DNA of 54,178 nucleotides from Bacillota bacterium (GTDB taxonomy: Bacteria; Bacillota; Sulfobacillia; JAJYWN01): contig JAJYWN010000028.1 in assembly GCA_021791495.1 (NCBI GenBank), forward strand, positions 1-54,178, read 5' to 3'. Positions 16,956 to 26,574 of the stretch are shown here, in pieces; position 1 is the stretch's first letter, and the number at the start of each line of letters is the position of its first letter. Under the pieces are notes generated by a model. It was not told where the DNA came from, made no database searches, and worked only from the letters and a program-made list of their open reading frames with translations. A program made the position numbers and the translations under genes.

Positions 16956-18400
16956 CTATAACGCCCCTCCAGGCTCAAAATGTGGGCCTTGGTGATGGTT
17001 ATGTCAACAAACTCGCCGCGCCGCCGCGCCGTCTGTCGCGCGCTTGCGCTCCCGTTCGCACCCTCGCCCCCGGCCGGGCGAGCCGGAAACACCACCATCT
17101 TATTGGTGCGGGTGCGACCGATGGACTTGCCTGGGTCATCCTCGCTGGACCCTTCCACCATTACTTCCACCGTCCGTCCGATCCACCTCTGATTTGCGGC
17201 CAGGCCCATTTCCTTCTGAAGATCGATCAGCCGCGCCAGCCGTTCCTTCTTCACTTCCAATGGGACTTGATCCGGGAAACGCGCGGCCGGCGTGCCGCGC
17301 CGCGGCGAGTACATGAAGGTGAAGGCACCATCGTACCCCACGCGGCGCACCAGGTCCATGGTGTCGAGGAACTCCTCTTCGGTCTCACCTGGGAACCCCA
17401 CGATGATGTCGGTGGTGATGGCCGAGTCGGGGACCATCTCCCGGATCTTCTCTACCAGCCGGAAGTAGTGCTCGCGCGTGTAGCCGCGGTTCATCCGTTG
17501 CAGGATCCGGTCCGACCCCGCCTGCACCGGCAGGTGGAAGTGCTCGCAGACCTTGGCCGACCGGGCGATGGCTTCTATGGTGCGATCGGAGAAGTCTCGC
17601 GGGTGGGAGGTCATGTAACGAATGCGGGCGATGCCTTCGGTACGGTCGAGCGCCGTTATCAATGCGGCGAAATCGGGCCGCTCCGGAGGCGCTTCCCCGT
17701 CCACACCCAGCACCACCGCCTCCACAACCGGTAGATCCCGCCCATAGGTGTTCACGTTCTGGCCCAAGAGAGTAATCTCCTTGTACCCCTGGCGCGCCAA
17801 CCCACGGACTTCATCCAAAATGGCGGCCGGCGGGCGGCTCTTCTCCGGGCCACGCACGTAGGGTACGATGCAGTAAGCGCAGAAGTTGCTGCACCCCAGG
17901 CTGATGGTGACCCAGGCTTTCAAGTCGTCCCCCCGCCGCCGCGGCGCCACTTCGGGCAAGGACGTGCCCGCCTGCCCGGCCGGGACGATCTCCACCACGT
18001 GCCCGCGCGTCTCCAGGCACTGGTCCAGTAGCTCTGGGAACCGGCCCAGGTTATGGGTGCCCAAGACAATATCGACGTGCGGGGCCTTCGAACGGATCTC
18101 GTCGGCGCGCCCCGCCTGCTGGGGCATGCACCCGGCCACGGCGACCACCATTCCCGGTCGCGCCGCCTTCCATCGCTTGGCCTCCCCAATGTGCCCCATG
18201 ACCCGCGTTTCAGCGCTATCCCGCACACAACAGGTGTTGAAGATGACGACATCGGCATCCTCCGGCCGGTCCGCGCGTGCGTAGCCCCTTTCCTCTAGAA
18301 GGCCGGCCAGCACCTCAGAGTCGTGCTCGTTCATTTGGCAGCCGTAGGTCCCGATCCAGATACGGGGATTGACGTCTCCGCGCTTGCTATGGTCGCTCAT
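16952..18400 (-). CDS. miaB: MiaB, tRNA-2-methylthio-N6-dimethylallyladenosine synthase
   Basis: Radical-SAM methylthiotransferase acting on i6A37 of tRNA. The N-terminal UPF0004 domain carries three cluster cysteines, Cys21 (TYGCQMNEHDSE), Cys57 (NTCCVRDSAE) and Cys91 (AGCMPQQ). The radical-SAM CxxxCxxC is Cys170, Cys174 and Cys177 (GCSNFCAYC). A TRAM domain (about 380-480) ends the 482-aa protein. Cys58 beside Cys57 is unusual but not disabling. It is the first gene of the miaB-mutS-mutL-miaA-hfq series, and its stop overlaps mutS. Confidence 0.97.
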   Translation of the reverse strand: MSDHSKRGDVNPRIWIGTYGCQMNEHDSEVLAGLLEERGYARADRPEDADVVIFNTCCVRDSAETRVMGHIGEAKRWKAARPGMVVAVAGCMPQQAGRADEIRSKAPHVDIVLGTHNLGRFPELLDQCLETRGHVVEIVPAGQAGTSLPEVAPRRRGDDLKAWVTISLGCSNFCAYCIVPYVRGPEKSRPPAAILDEVRGLARQGYKEITLLGQNVNTYGRDLPVVEAVVLGVDGEAPPERPDFAALITALDRTEGIARIRYMTSHPRDFSDRTIEAIARSAKVCEHFHLPVQAGSDRILQRMNRGYTREHYFRLVEKIREMVPDSAITTDIIVGFPGETEEEFLDTMDLVRRVGYDGAFTFMYSPRRGTPAARFPDQVPLEVKKERLARLIDLQKEMGLAANQRWIGRTVEVMVEGSSEDDPGKSIGRTRTNKMVVFPARPAGGEGANGSASARQTARRRGEFVDITITKAHILSLEGRYR

Positions 18401-18514
18401 CTACATCTACCCCCACGTGGGCGTGCTCTCTTCTTGGTCTTCGGAGTGAACCGTATGGTAAATATGTACCACTACCCGCCCTCTTTTTCAAACATCCTAG
18501 CTCAGTAAACAATC

Positions 18515-18544
18515 TTGACACGTAACCATCTAGTTTCATATGAT
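18515..18544 (+). promoter_or_regulatory. Sigma-A promoter of the ArsR/SRPBCC operon
   Basis: Consensus TTGACA (18515-18520), an 18-base spacer and TATGAT (18539-18544), divergent from miaB. The local sequence is AT-rich compared with its surroundings. Confidence 0.75.
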
Positions 18545-18550
18545 AGATGC

Positions 18551-18566
18551 GTAACCTGAACGTTAC
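18551..18566. promoter_or_regulatory. Putative ArsR-family operator palindrome
   Basis: GTAAC-CTGAAC-GTTAC is a perfect inverted repeat at the expected transcription start, immediately below the -10. CGTAACC also occurs upstream at 18521-18527, inside the promoter spacer. The placement fits autorepression by the ArsR-type regulator encoded next. This is inference from position and symmetry. Confidence 0.55.
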
Positions 18567-18588
18567 CTATTCGAGGAGGGGTGGAGGT

Positions 18589-18909
18589 GTGACTGAGGTA
18601 GTCCACCATGATGTTTACAGCGCCATCGCCGACCCGACGAGGCGCCAAGTCCTTGGAATCCTGGCGGGCGGCGAGTACTCCGTTACGGCGCTGACCAGCC
18701 ACTTCACCGTGACCCGACCGGCAGTCTCCAAGCACCTAGCCATCCTGCGTGAGGCCGGGCTGGTCACGGAGCGGAAGATGGGCCGCGAACGACGGTACCG
18801 CCTCCGCGCCGAGCCCCTGAAGGAAGTCCGCGACTGGACCGAACGCTTTGAGCAATTCTGGATCGCAAAGCTGACCGCACTCGAAAAGCACTTAGAAAAG
18901 GAGTCTTAG
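18589..18909 (+). CDS. ArsR-family winged-helix regulator
   Basis: A 106-aa transcription factor. The winged helix runs through IADPTRRQVLGILAGGEYSVTALTSHF, with recognition helix TRPAVSKHLAILREAGLV and wing ERKMGRERRYRL. The C-terminal helix contains DWTERFEQFWIAKLTALEKHLE. There is no CxCxxC metal site, so this is not an arsenic sensor; it resembles the YdfF/SdpR-like ArsR proteins paired with SRPBCC domains. The GTG at 18589 is chosen because GGAGG lies just upstream. The operon partner starts 22 bases later. Repression of its own promoter is likely, given the palindrome over the transcription start. Confidence 0.88.
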   Translation: MTEVVHHDVYSAIADPTRRQVLGILAGGEYSVTALTSHFTVTRPAVSKHLAILREAGLVTERKMGRERRYRLRAEPLKEVRDWTERFEQFWIAKLTALEKHLEKES

Positions 18910-18931
18910 AGAATACGGAGGGCTATGACGA

Positions 18932-19336
18932 ATGCAGAACAGGATCGAGCTTGAGCAAACCTACTCTTTTCCGGCGGAGCGCGTGTGGCGCGCACTGACG
19001 GATTCGGAAGCGATCGCCCGATGGCTGATGCCGAATGACTTCCACCCGAAAGTGGGCCACAAGTTCAAATTCCAGGCGAAACCTGCTCCCGGGTGGGATG
19101 GCGTCATCGAGTCCGAGGTTATCGAACTGGACGAGCCCCGCAAGTTGGTCTACACCTGGAACTCCAGGGGCATGAGCACGTTAGTCACCTGGACTCTGGA
19201 ATCTGTGCCCGGCGGCACCCGCCTCCTGCTCCAACACACCGGGTTCACGGGCCCCGAAGCAGCCTTCGCCGTGTCCAACATGGGCTCCGGCTGGCAGGGA
19301 ATCCTGGAAACCCGCTTCCCCGCGGAACTGCGGTAG
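18932..19336 (+). CDS. SRPBCC (AHSA1-like) domain protein
   Basis: A 134-aa START/Bet v1-like ligand-binding domain. It opens with the family's typical IELEQTYSFPAERVWRALTDSEAIARWLMP and continues through GHKFKFQ, GVIESEVIELDEPRKLVYTW, a STLVTWTLE strand and a C-terminal helix (GSGWQGILETRF). AHSA1-like proteins of this kind commonly follow an ArsR regulator in the same operon. The ligand is unknown and any role as regulator of the partner is unproven. A strong terminator lies 22 bases after the stop. Confidence 0.85.
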   Translation: MQNRIELEQTYSFPAERVWRALTDSEAIARWLMPNDFHPKVGHKFKFQAKPAPGWDGVIESEVIELDEPRKLVYTWNSRGMSTLVTWTLESVPGGTRLLLQHTGFTGPEAAFAVSNMGSGWQGILETRFPAELR

Positions 19337-19357
19337 GCCCCCGCCATACAATCAAGA

Positions 19358-19384
19358 GCGGAAGGCCCTGGCCGGGCCTTCCGC
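19358..19384. terminator. Terminator between converging operons
   Basis: An 11-bp perfect stem GCGGAAGGCCC / GGGCCTTCCGC with loop TGGCC. On the plus strand it is followed by TTTGG. It lies between the SRPBCC gene and the converging ABC permease gene and could serve both. Confidence 0.7.
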
Positions 19385-19422
19385 TTTGGAAGGGGGGGCG
19401 AGTGAGGAAGGTTCGTTGTTAG

Positions 19423-20585
19423 TTACTCGCGGCGCAGAGCCTCGATGGGGTCCATCGCTGCCGCCTTCATGGCCGGCCAGACGCCGAAGAACAGGCCCAC
19501 GGCGGCGGCGAAGCCGAAAGAAATGATGATGGACGTGGGCGAGACATACGTAGTCCACCCGGCCATCTTACTGATGACCCGCGAGGCCATGATGCCTACG
19601 GCAATGCCGATGGCCCCACCGAACAGGCTCATCAAGATGGATTCAGTCAGGAACTGACCGAGAATGTAGATCCTTCGGGCTCCAACAGCCTTGCGTAGGC
19701 CGATCTCCCTAGTGCGCTCGGTGACCGACACCAGCATGATGTTCATGATGCCGATGCCGCCCACCAAAAGCGAGATCCCGGCGATGGCGGCCAGCATGGC
19801 GGTGAGTGTTCCGGTCATCTGGTTCACAGTGGACAGTAGTTCATCTTGGCTCCGGACGCTGACGGAGTCTTCGCGCCCGAACTTCTGGTCGAAGATGCCC
19901 TGGATATGGGCTACGGTGTCCGCCGTCTGACTGCCGTCGATAACCTTGATGTACAGCGACCCCACCCGTGTGCTGCCGCGTAACCGCTGAAGAGTGGTGA
20001 TCGGGACGTAGATCATGTCGTCCTGGTCGCGGCCCATGGTGGCGCCCTTCTTCGTCATGATGCCGATGACGGTGAAGCGCTGACCGTTGATGGTAATGGT
20101 CTGGCCGATAGCCGGGTTGCCATCGAAAAGCGTATCCAGCAAAGTCTGACCGACCACCGCGACTCTCCGTCGTCCGCTAACGTCGTCGGCCGTAAGGAAG
20201 CGGCCCTCCTCCGCGCCGAAGTCCCGGACGTCCGGGAATTGCTCCGTAGTACCGTCGACCGTGGTTTGGACGTTCTTGTTCTCCCATTTGACCGTCAGCA
20301 TACCGGCCATGTCCGGGACGATGGCGGCGATGTTATCGACTCGGGTCGGCAGCTCCTTGACGTCGTCCATCGTCAGGTTGGCGCCGCGCACCGGGTTAAC
20401 AATGACCAGGTTGCTGCCCATGCTTTGGATCCGGCTGGTGACAGACAGGGTCGCGCCCTGGCCGATCGAAACCAGGGCAATGACCGCGGCCACGCCGATG
20501 ATGACACCCAGCATCGTCAGGGCTGACCGGAGTTTGTTCCCGGTTAGCCCGAAGGCGCCGATCTTCAGGATGTCGAGGCTTTTCA

Positions 20586-20589
<4 letters not shown>
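19423..20589 (-). CDS. MacB-type ABC transporter permease
   Basis: A 388-aa permease of the MacB/FtsX superfamily. There is one N-terminal membrane segment (about 20-42, [22 protein letters not shown]) and a large extracytoplasmic MacB_PCD domain (about 45-235). Three C-terminal membrane segments include the FtsX core [36 protein letters not shown] and end in the usual PIEALRRE. The ATG overlaps the ATPase stop by 4 bases. With the ATPase and adaptor it forms a three-gene exporter as in Bacillus YknXYZ-type systems. Substrates of such systems are peptides or small amphipathic toxins; none can be named here. Confidence 0.93.
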
Positions 20590-21443
<854 letters not shown>

Positions 21444-21461
21444 GGGTGGCCACCCTCCCCT

Positions 21462-23624
21462 TTACCGGCCACCGGGGACCGCGCCGCCGCCGATGCGGTT
21501 CGGGTTAAACATGTTCAGTCCACCAGTCTGGTTCCTGTTGCCGCTGCCATTGGTCGTTCCCGTGACCACGGTCTCGCCTTCGGAAAGACCCTTGGTGATC
21601 TCCACATCGGACTCACCGGTCAAGCCGACGGAGACCGGACGGATCTCCACCGTGCCGTCGGAGTTCATCACCCGGACGCTGCGCTGGTTGCCCTTGCCGA
21701 CCACTGCTTCCGCCGGGACCAGAAGGACGTTATCGTGCTCGGCGATGGCGATGTCCACCTGGGCGGACATGCCGCCGCGCAGGCCGATCGGCTTCGACAC
21801 CTCCAGCGTAACCTTGAAGGTGGAAACGCCCTGGTTCGGCGTGCCTTCGGTGGCGATGCTGGTTATCACGGCGTCGAACGTCTTGTCGGGGAGCGCGTCG
21901 ATGGAGACCGCGGCCTTCTGTCCGATGGCTGCTTTCACCACGTCCAGTTCGTCCACGGTGATGGTAACCAGCACCCGGTTGTAGTTGACCACGGTGGCCA
22001 GTTTGGTGTTGGTGCCGACACTATCACCCTCGATGACCAGGGGGTTGGTGAAGACACCGTCGATGGGGGACTTGACGACCAGGTTATCCAGCTCGTCGGT
22101 CCTGTTCTTGACGTTCAGCTTCGCCTGCTCGACCTTGAGCCGCTGGGCCGTGATATCGCTAGTTTCCGCCACTGGGTCCGGGTTTGATGGGCGGACCGAA
22201 GCCACCAGAGCGTTGGCGCCGAGTTGATCTCCGGCCTTCACGTAGAGGTTCTCTACCTTGCCGGCCACCGCCGCCCGGACCTTCAGGTTATCGACATCGG
22301 TCTGCCTGCTCTGCAGGGTCAGTCGCGCCTGGTCCACTTTGACCAGTTGCTGCTGGACCTGGTCGGAGGAGGTGGCCGACGCCAGGTTGCTGTTGGCGAT
22401 GCCCAAGTCGTTCTGGGCCTGCTGCAAGGCCAGGTTCAGACTGTCGCTCGTCAACGTTGCCACCGCCTGCCCCGCCGCGACCTGGGAGTCGACACCCACG
22501 GCCAGCGACGCGACCTTTCCGGCTATGGCGGCTTTCACGTCGTCCTTACTGTTATAGGCGGCCGTCCCCGAGCCGCTGAGGACCACCGCGGTGCTGGTCC
22601 CGTCGGTGTTGGTCAAGAGGCCGTTGATGGTCCCGGTACCCGTCATACCCGACCTGATCCAGCCAGGGTTGGTCAAGGTGATGGTGACTTGGTAAGTCGC
22701 GACTTTGCCGGCGGCGGCGTCGGTGGCGATGGCCGTCACGGTACCGTTCACTGTCTCGCCCCGGGAGAAGAAGTAGACGGCAGCTGACTGGCCCATGGCC
22801 AGGTACTTTAGCTGGGTTTCGGGGATTCCCACATTGAACAGGATGGTGCGGTCGTCCACAGTGTTCAGGATGACCTGACCCGCGGTGACGTCATCGCCCA
22901 CCGTCACGTTTACCTGAGTCACACGACCGGCGTCCGTGGCCGTCACCGCCAACTTGCTTTGGTCGGCCTGCCTGGCCTGTAGGTTCAACTGGGCCTGCGT
23001 CACTTTCAGTTTCAGAGCTTCGACATCCTGGCCACCTCCACCCACGGCGGTCTGGATATCCTTCAGCTTGTCTTCCTGGGTCTTCAGGTCAAGCTGGGCC
23101 TGAGTGAGCGCCACATTGACGTTGTCATTGGATAGGAGGGCGATGACGTCGCCCGCGGCCACCTGCCCCCCTTGTGGCACGTAGACCTTGGCCACGTTAC
23201 CGGAAATGCCGGTGCGCACATCGCTCTTGGGGTTGACCATGTCGGTCAGCTTGTCTTCCGCCGTTTGCAGGTCGGACTTGGCTTGCTGCACGTTGAGGCC
23301 GGCTTGATCGTTATCCACGATGAAGAGAGGTTGCCCTGCCTTCACCTGATTGCCTTCCTGGACCAAGATGGTCTTGAGTGTCCCGGTGGTGCCCGCCACG
23401 ACCGGCTTCGACTGGTAGGCCTGGGTCGTCCCGGAACCGGTGATGGCGATACGGAGGTTGCCACGCCTCACCGTGGACGTCGAGTACTTCGTAACTTTGG
23501 AGCTGGCTGCTTTCTTGGCCGCTTGCCTGCGGTAAAGGAAAACTCCGCCCACCGCCAGCACAAAAACCAGAACCAAGGCAAATAGTCTGCGTCCCCATGA
23601 CGATCTGCGGATGCCTGTCTCCAA
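21462..23624 (-). CDS. Tandem HlyD/MFP-type efflux adaptor subunit
   Basis: The periplasmic-adaptor-type partner of the MacB exporter. It has an N-terminal anchor (LFALVLVFVLAVGGVFLYRR) and then an unusually long 720-aa extracytoplasmic part. Six lipoyl-type half motifs are visible, for example GTTGTLKTILVQEGNQVKAG, GNVAKVYVPQGGQVAAGD, GRVTQVNVTVGDDVTAGQ, GKVASLAVGVDSQVAAGQ, GKVENLYVKAGDQLGAN and GVFTNPLVIEGDSVGTN. They are separated by Gln/Asp-rich coiled coils. Two beta-barrel segments occur, one in each half. A normal adaptor has one set in about 350-400 aa, so this looks like two adaptors fused in tandem. The start is TTG behind GGGGGG. It is the first gene of the three-gene operon. Confidence 0.88.
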   Translation of the reverse strand: METGIRRSSWGRRLFALVLVFVLAVGGVFLYRRQAAKKAASSKVTKYSTSTVRRGNLRIAITGSGTTQAYQSKPVVAGTTGTLKTILVQEGNQVKAGQPLFIVDNDQAGLNVQQAKSDLQTAEDKLTDMVNPKSDVRTGISGNVAKVYVPQGGQVAAGDVIALLSNDNVNVALTQAQLDLKTQEDKLKDIQTAVGGGGQDVEALKLKVTQAQLNLQARQADQSKLAVTATDAGRVTQVNVTVGDDVTAGQVILNTVDDRTILFNVGIPETQLKYLAMGQSAAVYFFSRGETVNGTVTAIATDAAAGKVATYQVTITLTNPGWIRSGMTGTGTINGLLTNTDGTSTAVVLSGSGTAAYNSKDDVKAAIAGKVASLAVGVDSQVAAGQAVATLTSDSLNLALQQAQNDLGIANSNLASATSSDQVQQQLVKVDQARLTLQSRQTDVDNLKVRAAVAGKVENLYVKAGDQLGANALVASVRPSNPDPVAETSDITAQRLKVEQAKLNVKNRTDELDNLVVKSPIDGVFTNPLVIEGDSVGTNTKLATVVNYNRVLVTITVDELDVVKAAIGQKAAVSIDALPDKTFDAVITSIATEGTPNQGVSTFKVTLEVSKPIGLRGGMSAQVDIAIAEHDNVLLVPAEAVVGKGNQRSVRVMNSDGTVEIRPVSVGLTGESDVEITKGLSEGETVVTGTTNGSGNRNQTGGLNMFNPNRIGGGAVPGGR

Positions 23625-23783
23625 GGTCCCAACCCCCCGGCATGGTGAGCCATCCTTCCAATTTCAGACTCAGGCTATCAGGCAAATGTGAACAAACTAT
23701 TACGTGTTTTGGAATATCGCCTCGGCACGATCCAACGCTGGGTGGGGCGATTTCCAGGAAAGGAGATCGAGGTTTAGAAAGCC

Positions 23784-25043
23784 ATGCGGAAGCGAATCTG
23801 GCCTTTGCTTTGGCTGATTGCCACCGGGGTTTTGCTGGTCTTCTCAATGGTCGCTCTGGGGCTCTCCCCCATCCCACCGGCCGTGGCCAAACTACCACTA
23901 CCATGGGGTTCCGGTAGCGGGGCCGGCTCGGTCCTGGTCCCCGCCGGGCCGCCCGGCCCATCCGGCCCATCCGCGGACACCGCTCCGTCCGCCGGTCTCA
24001 CTCAGCCTTCCGGCAGTATGGCGTCGGCTCCACCGGCTGCTTCCGGACAGGGATCCGGACAGGCATCGGAGTCGGGAGAGGCCGTCGTCGACGTCTACGC
24101 CGACGACGCCGATGAATCTGTTCCGGTCATGGCAGGAGAGGTCCTTCCCCGCGCCTTCACGGACCCCGACCCCTGCCTCGAACAGCGCACCCTGAAACTG
24201 GCCTTTCCGCTCATGAGCGGCGACGACGTACGCGACCTCCAGGAAGGTCTGGTCGCCCTGGGCTATCGTCCGGGCGCGACGGACGGGATCTTCGGCCCCG
24301 AGACCTACGCCGCGGTCCTGGAATTCCAGCGGCGCAGTCATCTGCCGGAGACGGGTGAGGCGGATATCAAGACGTGGAGTGCCGTGGCCGACCACTATGT
24401 CGCGGCCAATTCCGCCGGTGGCACCGGGGACTCCTCCGACGGCGATGACACCTGGCAACCGCCGCCCGACCCGGAAAACATTTCCCTGGTGATCGACACC
24501 GACGCTCGCCTCCTAACCGTGCTCCGGGGAACCACCGTCGTGAAGCAGTATCCAGTGGCCGTGGGCGCGGTCGATAACCCCACGCCCCACGGCGAGTGGT
24601 TCATCCGTCAGAAAACAGCCTGGTCTGGCGGGTTCGGTACTCGGTTCATGCGGCTGTCCATCCCCTGGGGCGTCTACGGTCTTCACGGCACGAACAACCC
24701 GTGGTCCATCGGACGGCGTGAATCCCACGGATGCATCCGCATGTACAACCGCGACGTGGAGCAGGTGTTCAAGATGGTATCCGTTGGGACGCCCGTCCGT
24801 ATCGTGGGGCGACCCGTCGATCGCTTCGGCGAAGTCCGCCGGGTCATCGGTCCCACGGCGGTCGGCTCGGACGTCCTGGCCCTACAGTACAGGCTGATCG
24901 AACTGGGGTACGACCCAGGCGTGCCGGACGGGATCTATGGCCCGGGAACGCTCAAAGCCATAAACCAGTTCCAGAAGGAGAGGGGCTTGACGGTCGATAG
25001 CATCCTTAGGAAGGAAACCTGGGAGGCCCTGGATCTCTGGTAG
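23784..25043 (+). CDS. L,D-transpeptidase (YkuD) flanked by two peptidoglycan-binding domains
   Basis: A 419-aa cell-wall enzyme. A signal/anchor segment (about 5-27) precedes a Pro/Ser/Gly-rich spacer. Then come a peptidoglycan-binding domain (about 138-200, DDVRDLQEGLVALGYRPG), the YkuD catalytic domain (about 233-342) with His301 and Cys317 (HGTNNPWSIG and SHGCIRM), and a second peptidoglycan-binding domain (about 355-417). It would form 3-3 crosslinks or attach groups to peptidoglycan outside the membrane. The ribosome-binding site is weak: the best purine run, AAAGGAGATCGAGG, is further upstream than usual. It is divergent from the exporter operon. Confidence 0.92.
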   Translation: MRKRIWPLLWLIATGVLLVFSMVALGLSPIPPAVAKLPLPWGSGSGAGSVLVPAGPPGPSGPSADTAPSAGLTQPSGSMASAPPAASGQGSGQASESGEAVVDVYADDADESVPVMAGEVLPRAFTDPDPCLEQRTLKLAFPLMSGDDVRDLQEGLVALGYRPGATDGIFGPETYAAVLEFQRRSHLPETGEADIKTWSAVADHYVAANSAGGTGDSSDGDDTWQPPPDPENISLVIDTDARLLTVLRGTTVVKQYPVAVGAVDNPTPHGEWFIRQKTAWSGGFGTRFMRLSIPWGVYGLHGTNNPWSIGRRESHGCIRMYNRDVEQVFKMVSVGTPVRIVGRPVDRFGEVRRVIGPTAVGSDVLALQYRLIELGYDPGVPDGIYGPGTLKAINQFQKERGLTVDSILRKETWEALDLW

Positions 25044-25146
25044 ACTCTGCCGCGGCCAGGCGCCGGAGGCGGTTGGAAGGAGAACACGGGTGTCACGACG
25101 TATACGCAAAGAGCCAATCCATTAGAGCACACAAGGGGGAGCTCCG

Positions 25147-25773
25147 ATGCTTGTCAAGACGATCATGACCCCGCATACCATCTCGGTCACGCCGCAGCAG
25201 TCCCTGCGGGACGCTTTCCAGATCATGAGGGCCAACGACTTCGAGGGCCTTCCGGTGGTGGATGGCGACCGAATCGTTGGCATCCTCACGATGTGGGATC
25301 TGCTGATGGCGTCATGCCTGCAAGAAGGCCAGGACTTCATGTCCAAGACCCCGGCCGGCCAGATCATGAACGCGAAGGTCATCACCATCAAGGAAGATGA
25401 CATCATTGAAGAGGCCGCCTTCCTCATGCGGAAGCACGACATCAACCTGATCCCGGTCACCGATGAGTTCGATAACCTCACCGGCGTCGTAACTCAGTCG
25501 GACCTGTTCAAGGTCTTCGTGGAGATGATGGGGCTCCAGTCCCGTGGCACGCGCATCCACATCCAGGTGCCGGATAAGGTCGGGCAGTTAGCCGAGGTGG
25601 CCGGCATCATCCGCCGGAACGGGATCAGCATCGCCAGCATGTCCACTTTCGCACCCCATCACGACCAAATGGACTTGGTGGTCCGTATTAAGACCATCGA
25701 TGCCAAACGGGTGGTGGATGACCTGCGGCGTTCCGGTTTCCGCATTCTCCATGTCTCGCAGGTGTGGGAGTAG
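25147..25773 (+). CDS. CBS-pair and ACT domain protein (AcuB-like)
   Basis: A 208-aa ligand-sensing protein. Two CBS motifs fill residues 1-135, beginning VKTIMTPHTISVTPQQSLRDAF and NAKVITIKEDDIIEEAAFLM; each closes with a typical VVDGDRIVGILTMWDLL or VTDEFDNLTGVVTQSDL strand pair. An ACT domain (about 138-208, HIQVPDKVGQLAEVAGIIRRNGISIASM) follows. CBS pairs bind adenine nucleotides and ACT domains bind amino acids or related effectors, so this is probably a regulator of a metabolic enzyme, as proposed for AcuB. The start has GGGGGAG 6 bases upstream. Its stop abuts the convergent HTH gene with no gap. Confidence 0.9.
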   Translation: MLVKTIMTPHTISVTPQQSLRDAFQIMRANDFEGLPVVDGDRIVGILTMWDLLMASCLQEGQDFMSKTPAGQIMNAKVITIKEDDIIEEAAFLMRKHDINLIPVTDEFDNLTGVVTQSDLFKVFVEMMGLQSRGTRIHIQVPDKVGQLAEVAGIIRRNGISIASMSTFAPHHDQMDLVVRIKTIDAKRVVDDLRRSGFRILHVSQVWE

Positions 25774-26397
25774 TCAGCGACCGTCTTCTCCACTTGAGGC
25801 GTGCCCCAGAAGGCCTAGGGCGGGCTTACGTCGCCGCCGGTCCCGGCGAGACAGGCCTGTCACCGCGGCGTAGCGGATCTCCTGGATTTCCTGCTGGAGC
25901 CGGGCGATGGCGGTCACCGACCGGTGGCGCTCGGTCGCCAGGGTCTCCTCCAGCCGGGTGACCTGCTTGGTGAGGTCCGCCACCAGGGCCGCCAAAGTGG
26001 GAAGGTCGGGGACCTCGGTCACGGTCTCCTCGCCCTCGGGTATATCGCATGTAACGCCGTCCGCCGGAAGAGAGGCGGCGGCGTTTTCCTTTTCCTGCTT
26101 CGTTTCCGGTTCCGCCTCGGACCGACTTTCAACAGCTTCCTCCGCGGTGTCCGCGGTCTCAACCGCCGCCCGAAGCGCCTGGCGGATGCCCTCCGCCGTC
26201 TCCCCCGCCCTCTCCTTCTCCACGATCGTCTGGAGCGAGTAGAAAGCCGAAACGGAGATGTGGCGGGGCGGCGTGTTGGCCGGTTGCTCCCCCAGGGCGT
26301 CGGCGTACTCCGCCAAAAGCGTGCGGAAGGCCTTCCAGGAAAGGCCCAACAAAACGCAGGCTTCCTGATATGAAACGAACTCCTTCGCGAGGGCCAA
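25774..26397 (-). CDS. MerR-like HTH protein with C-terminal coiled coil
   Basis: About 207 aa. The N-terminus (FVSYQEACVLLGLSWKAFRT) resembles a MerR-type helix-turn-helix; HISVSAFYSLQTIVEKERAG then resembles the wing and helix that follow (yRrYs-x-D-x3L-x2I). An acidic Glu/Ala-rich middle is followed by a predicted coiled coil (PTLAALVADLTKQVTRLEET and on) and a strongly basic tail (RRDRRRRK). The start is uncertain: I prefer the TTG at 26397 (AAGGGACGGG upstream), but an ATG at 26430 is in frame. It is divergent from spoIIP, so a role in sporulation or cell structure is possible but unproven. The layout recalls DNA-binding structural proteins of the RacA type. Confidence 0.65.
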   Translation of the reverse strand: MALAKEFVSYQEACVLLGLSWKAFRTLLAEYADALGEQPANTPPRHISVSAFYSLQTIVEKERAGETAEGIRQALRAAVETADTAEEAVESRSEAEPETKQEKENAAASLPADGVTCDIPEGEETVTEVPDLPTLAALVADLTKQVTRLEETLATERHRSVTAIARLQQEIQEIRYAAVTGLSRRDRRRRKPALGLLGHASSGEDGR

Positions 26398-26574
26398 CCG
26401 GATTCCCGTCCCTTCACCGATCCCGGGCATTTGGGCGCAGATGCATTTCGACGGGCCCACAGTCAATCCTGCCGTCCGCGGCTACTTCCCGGTTCGCATA
26501 CCCCCATCCACGCTGGGAAAACTTATGTCGCCGCACCGGCATGTCATCGTCGGGCGACGGTGAGGGGGAGAGGA

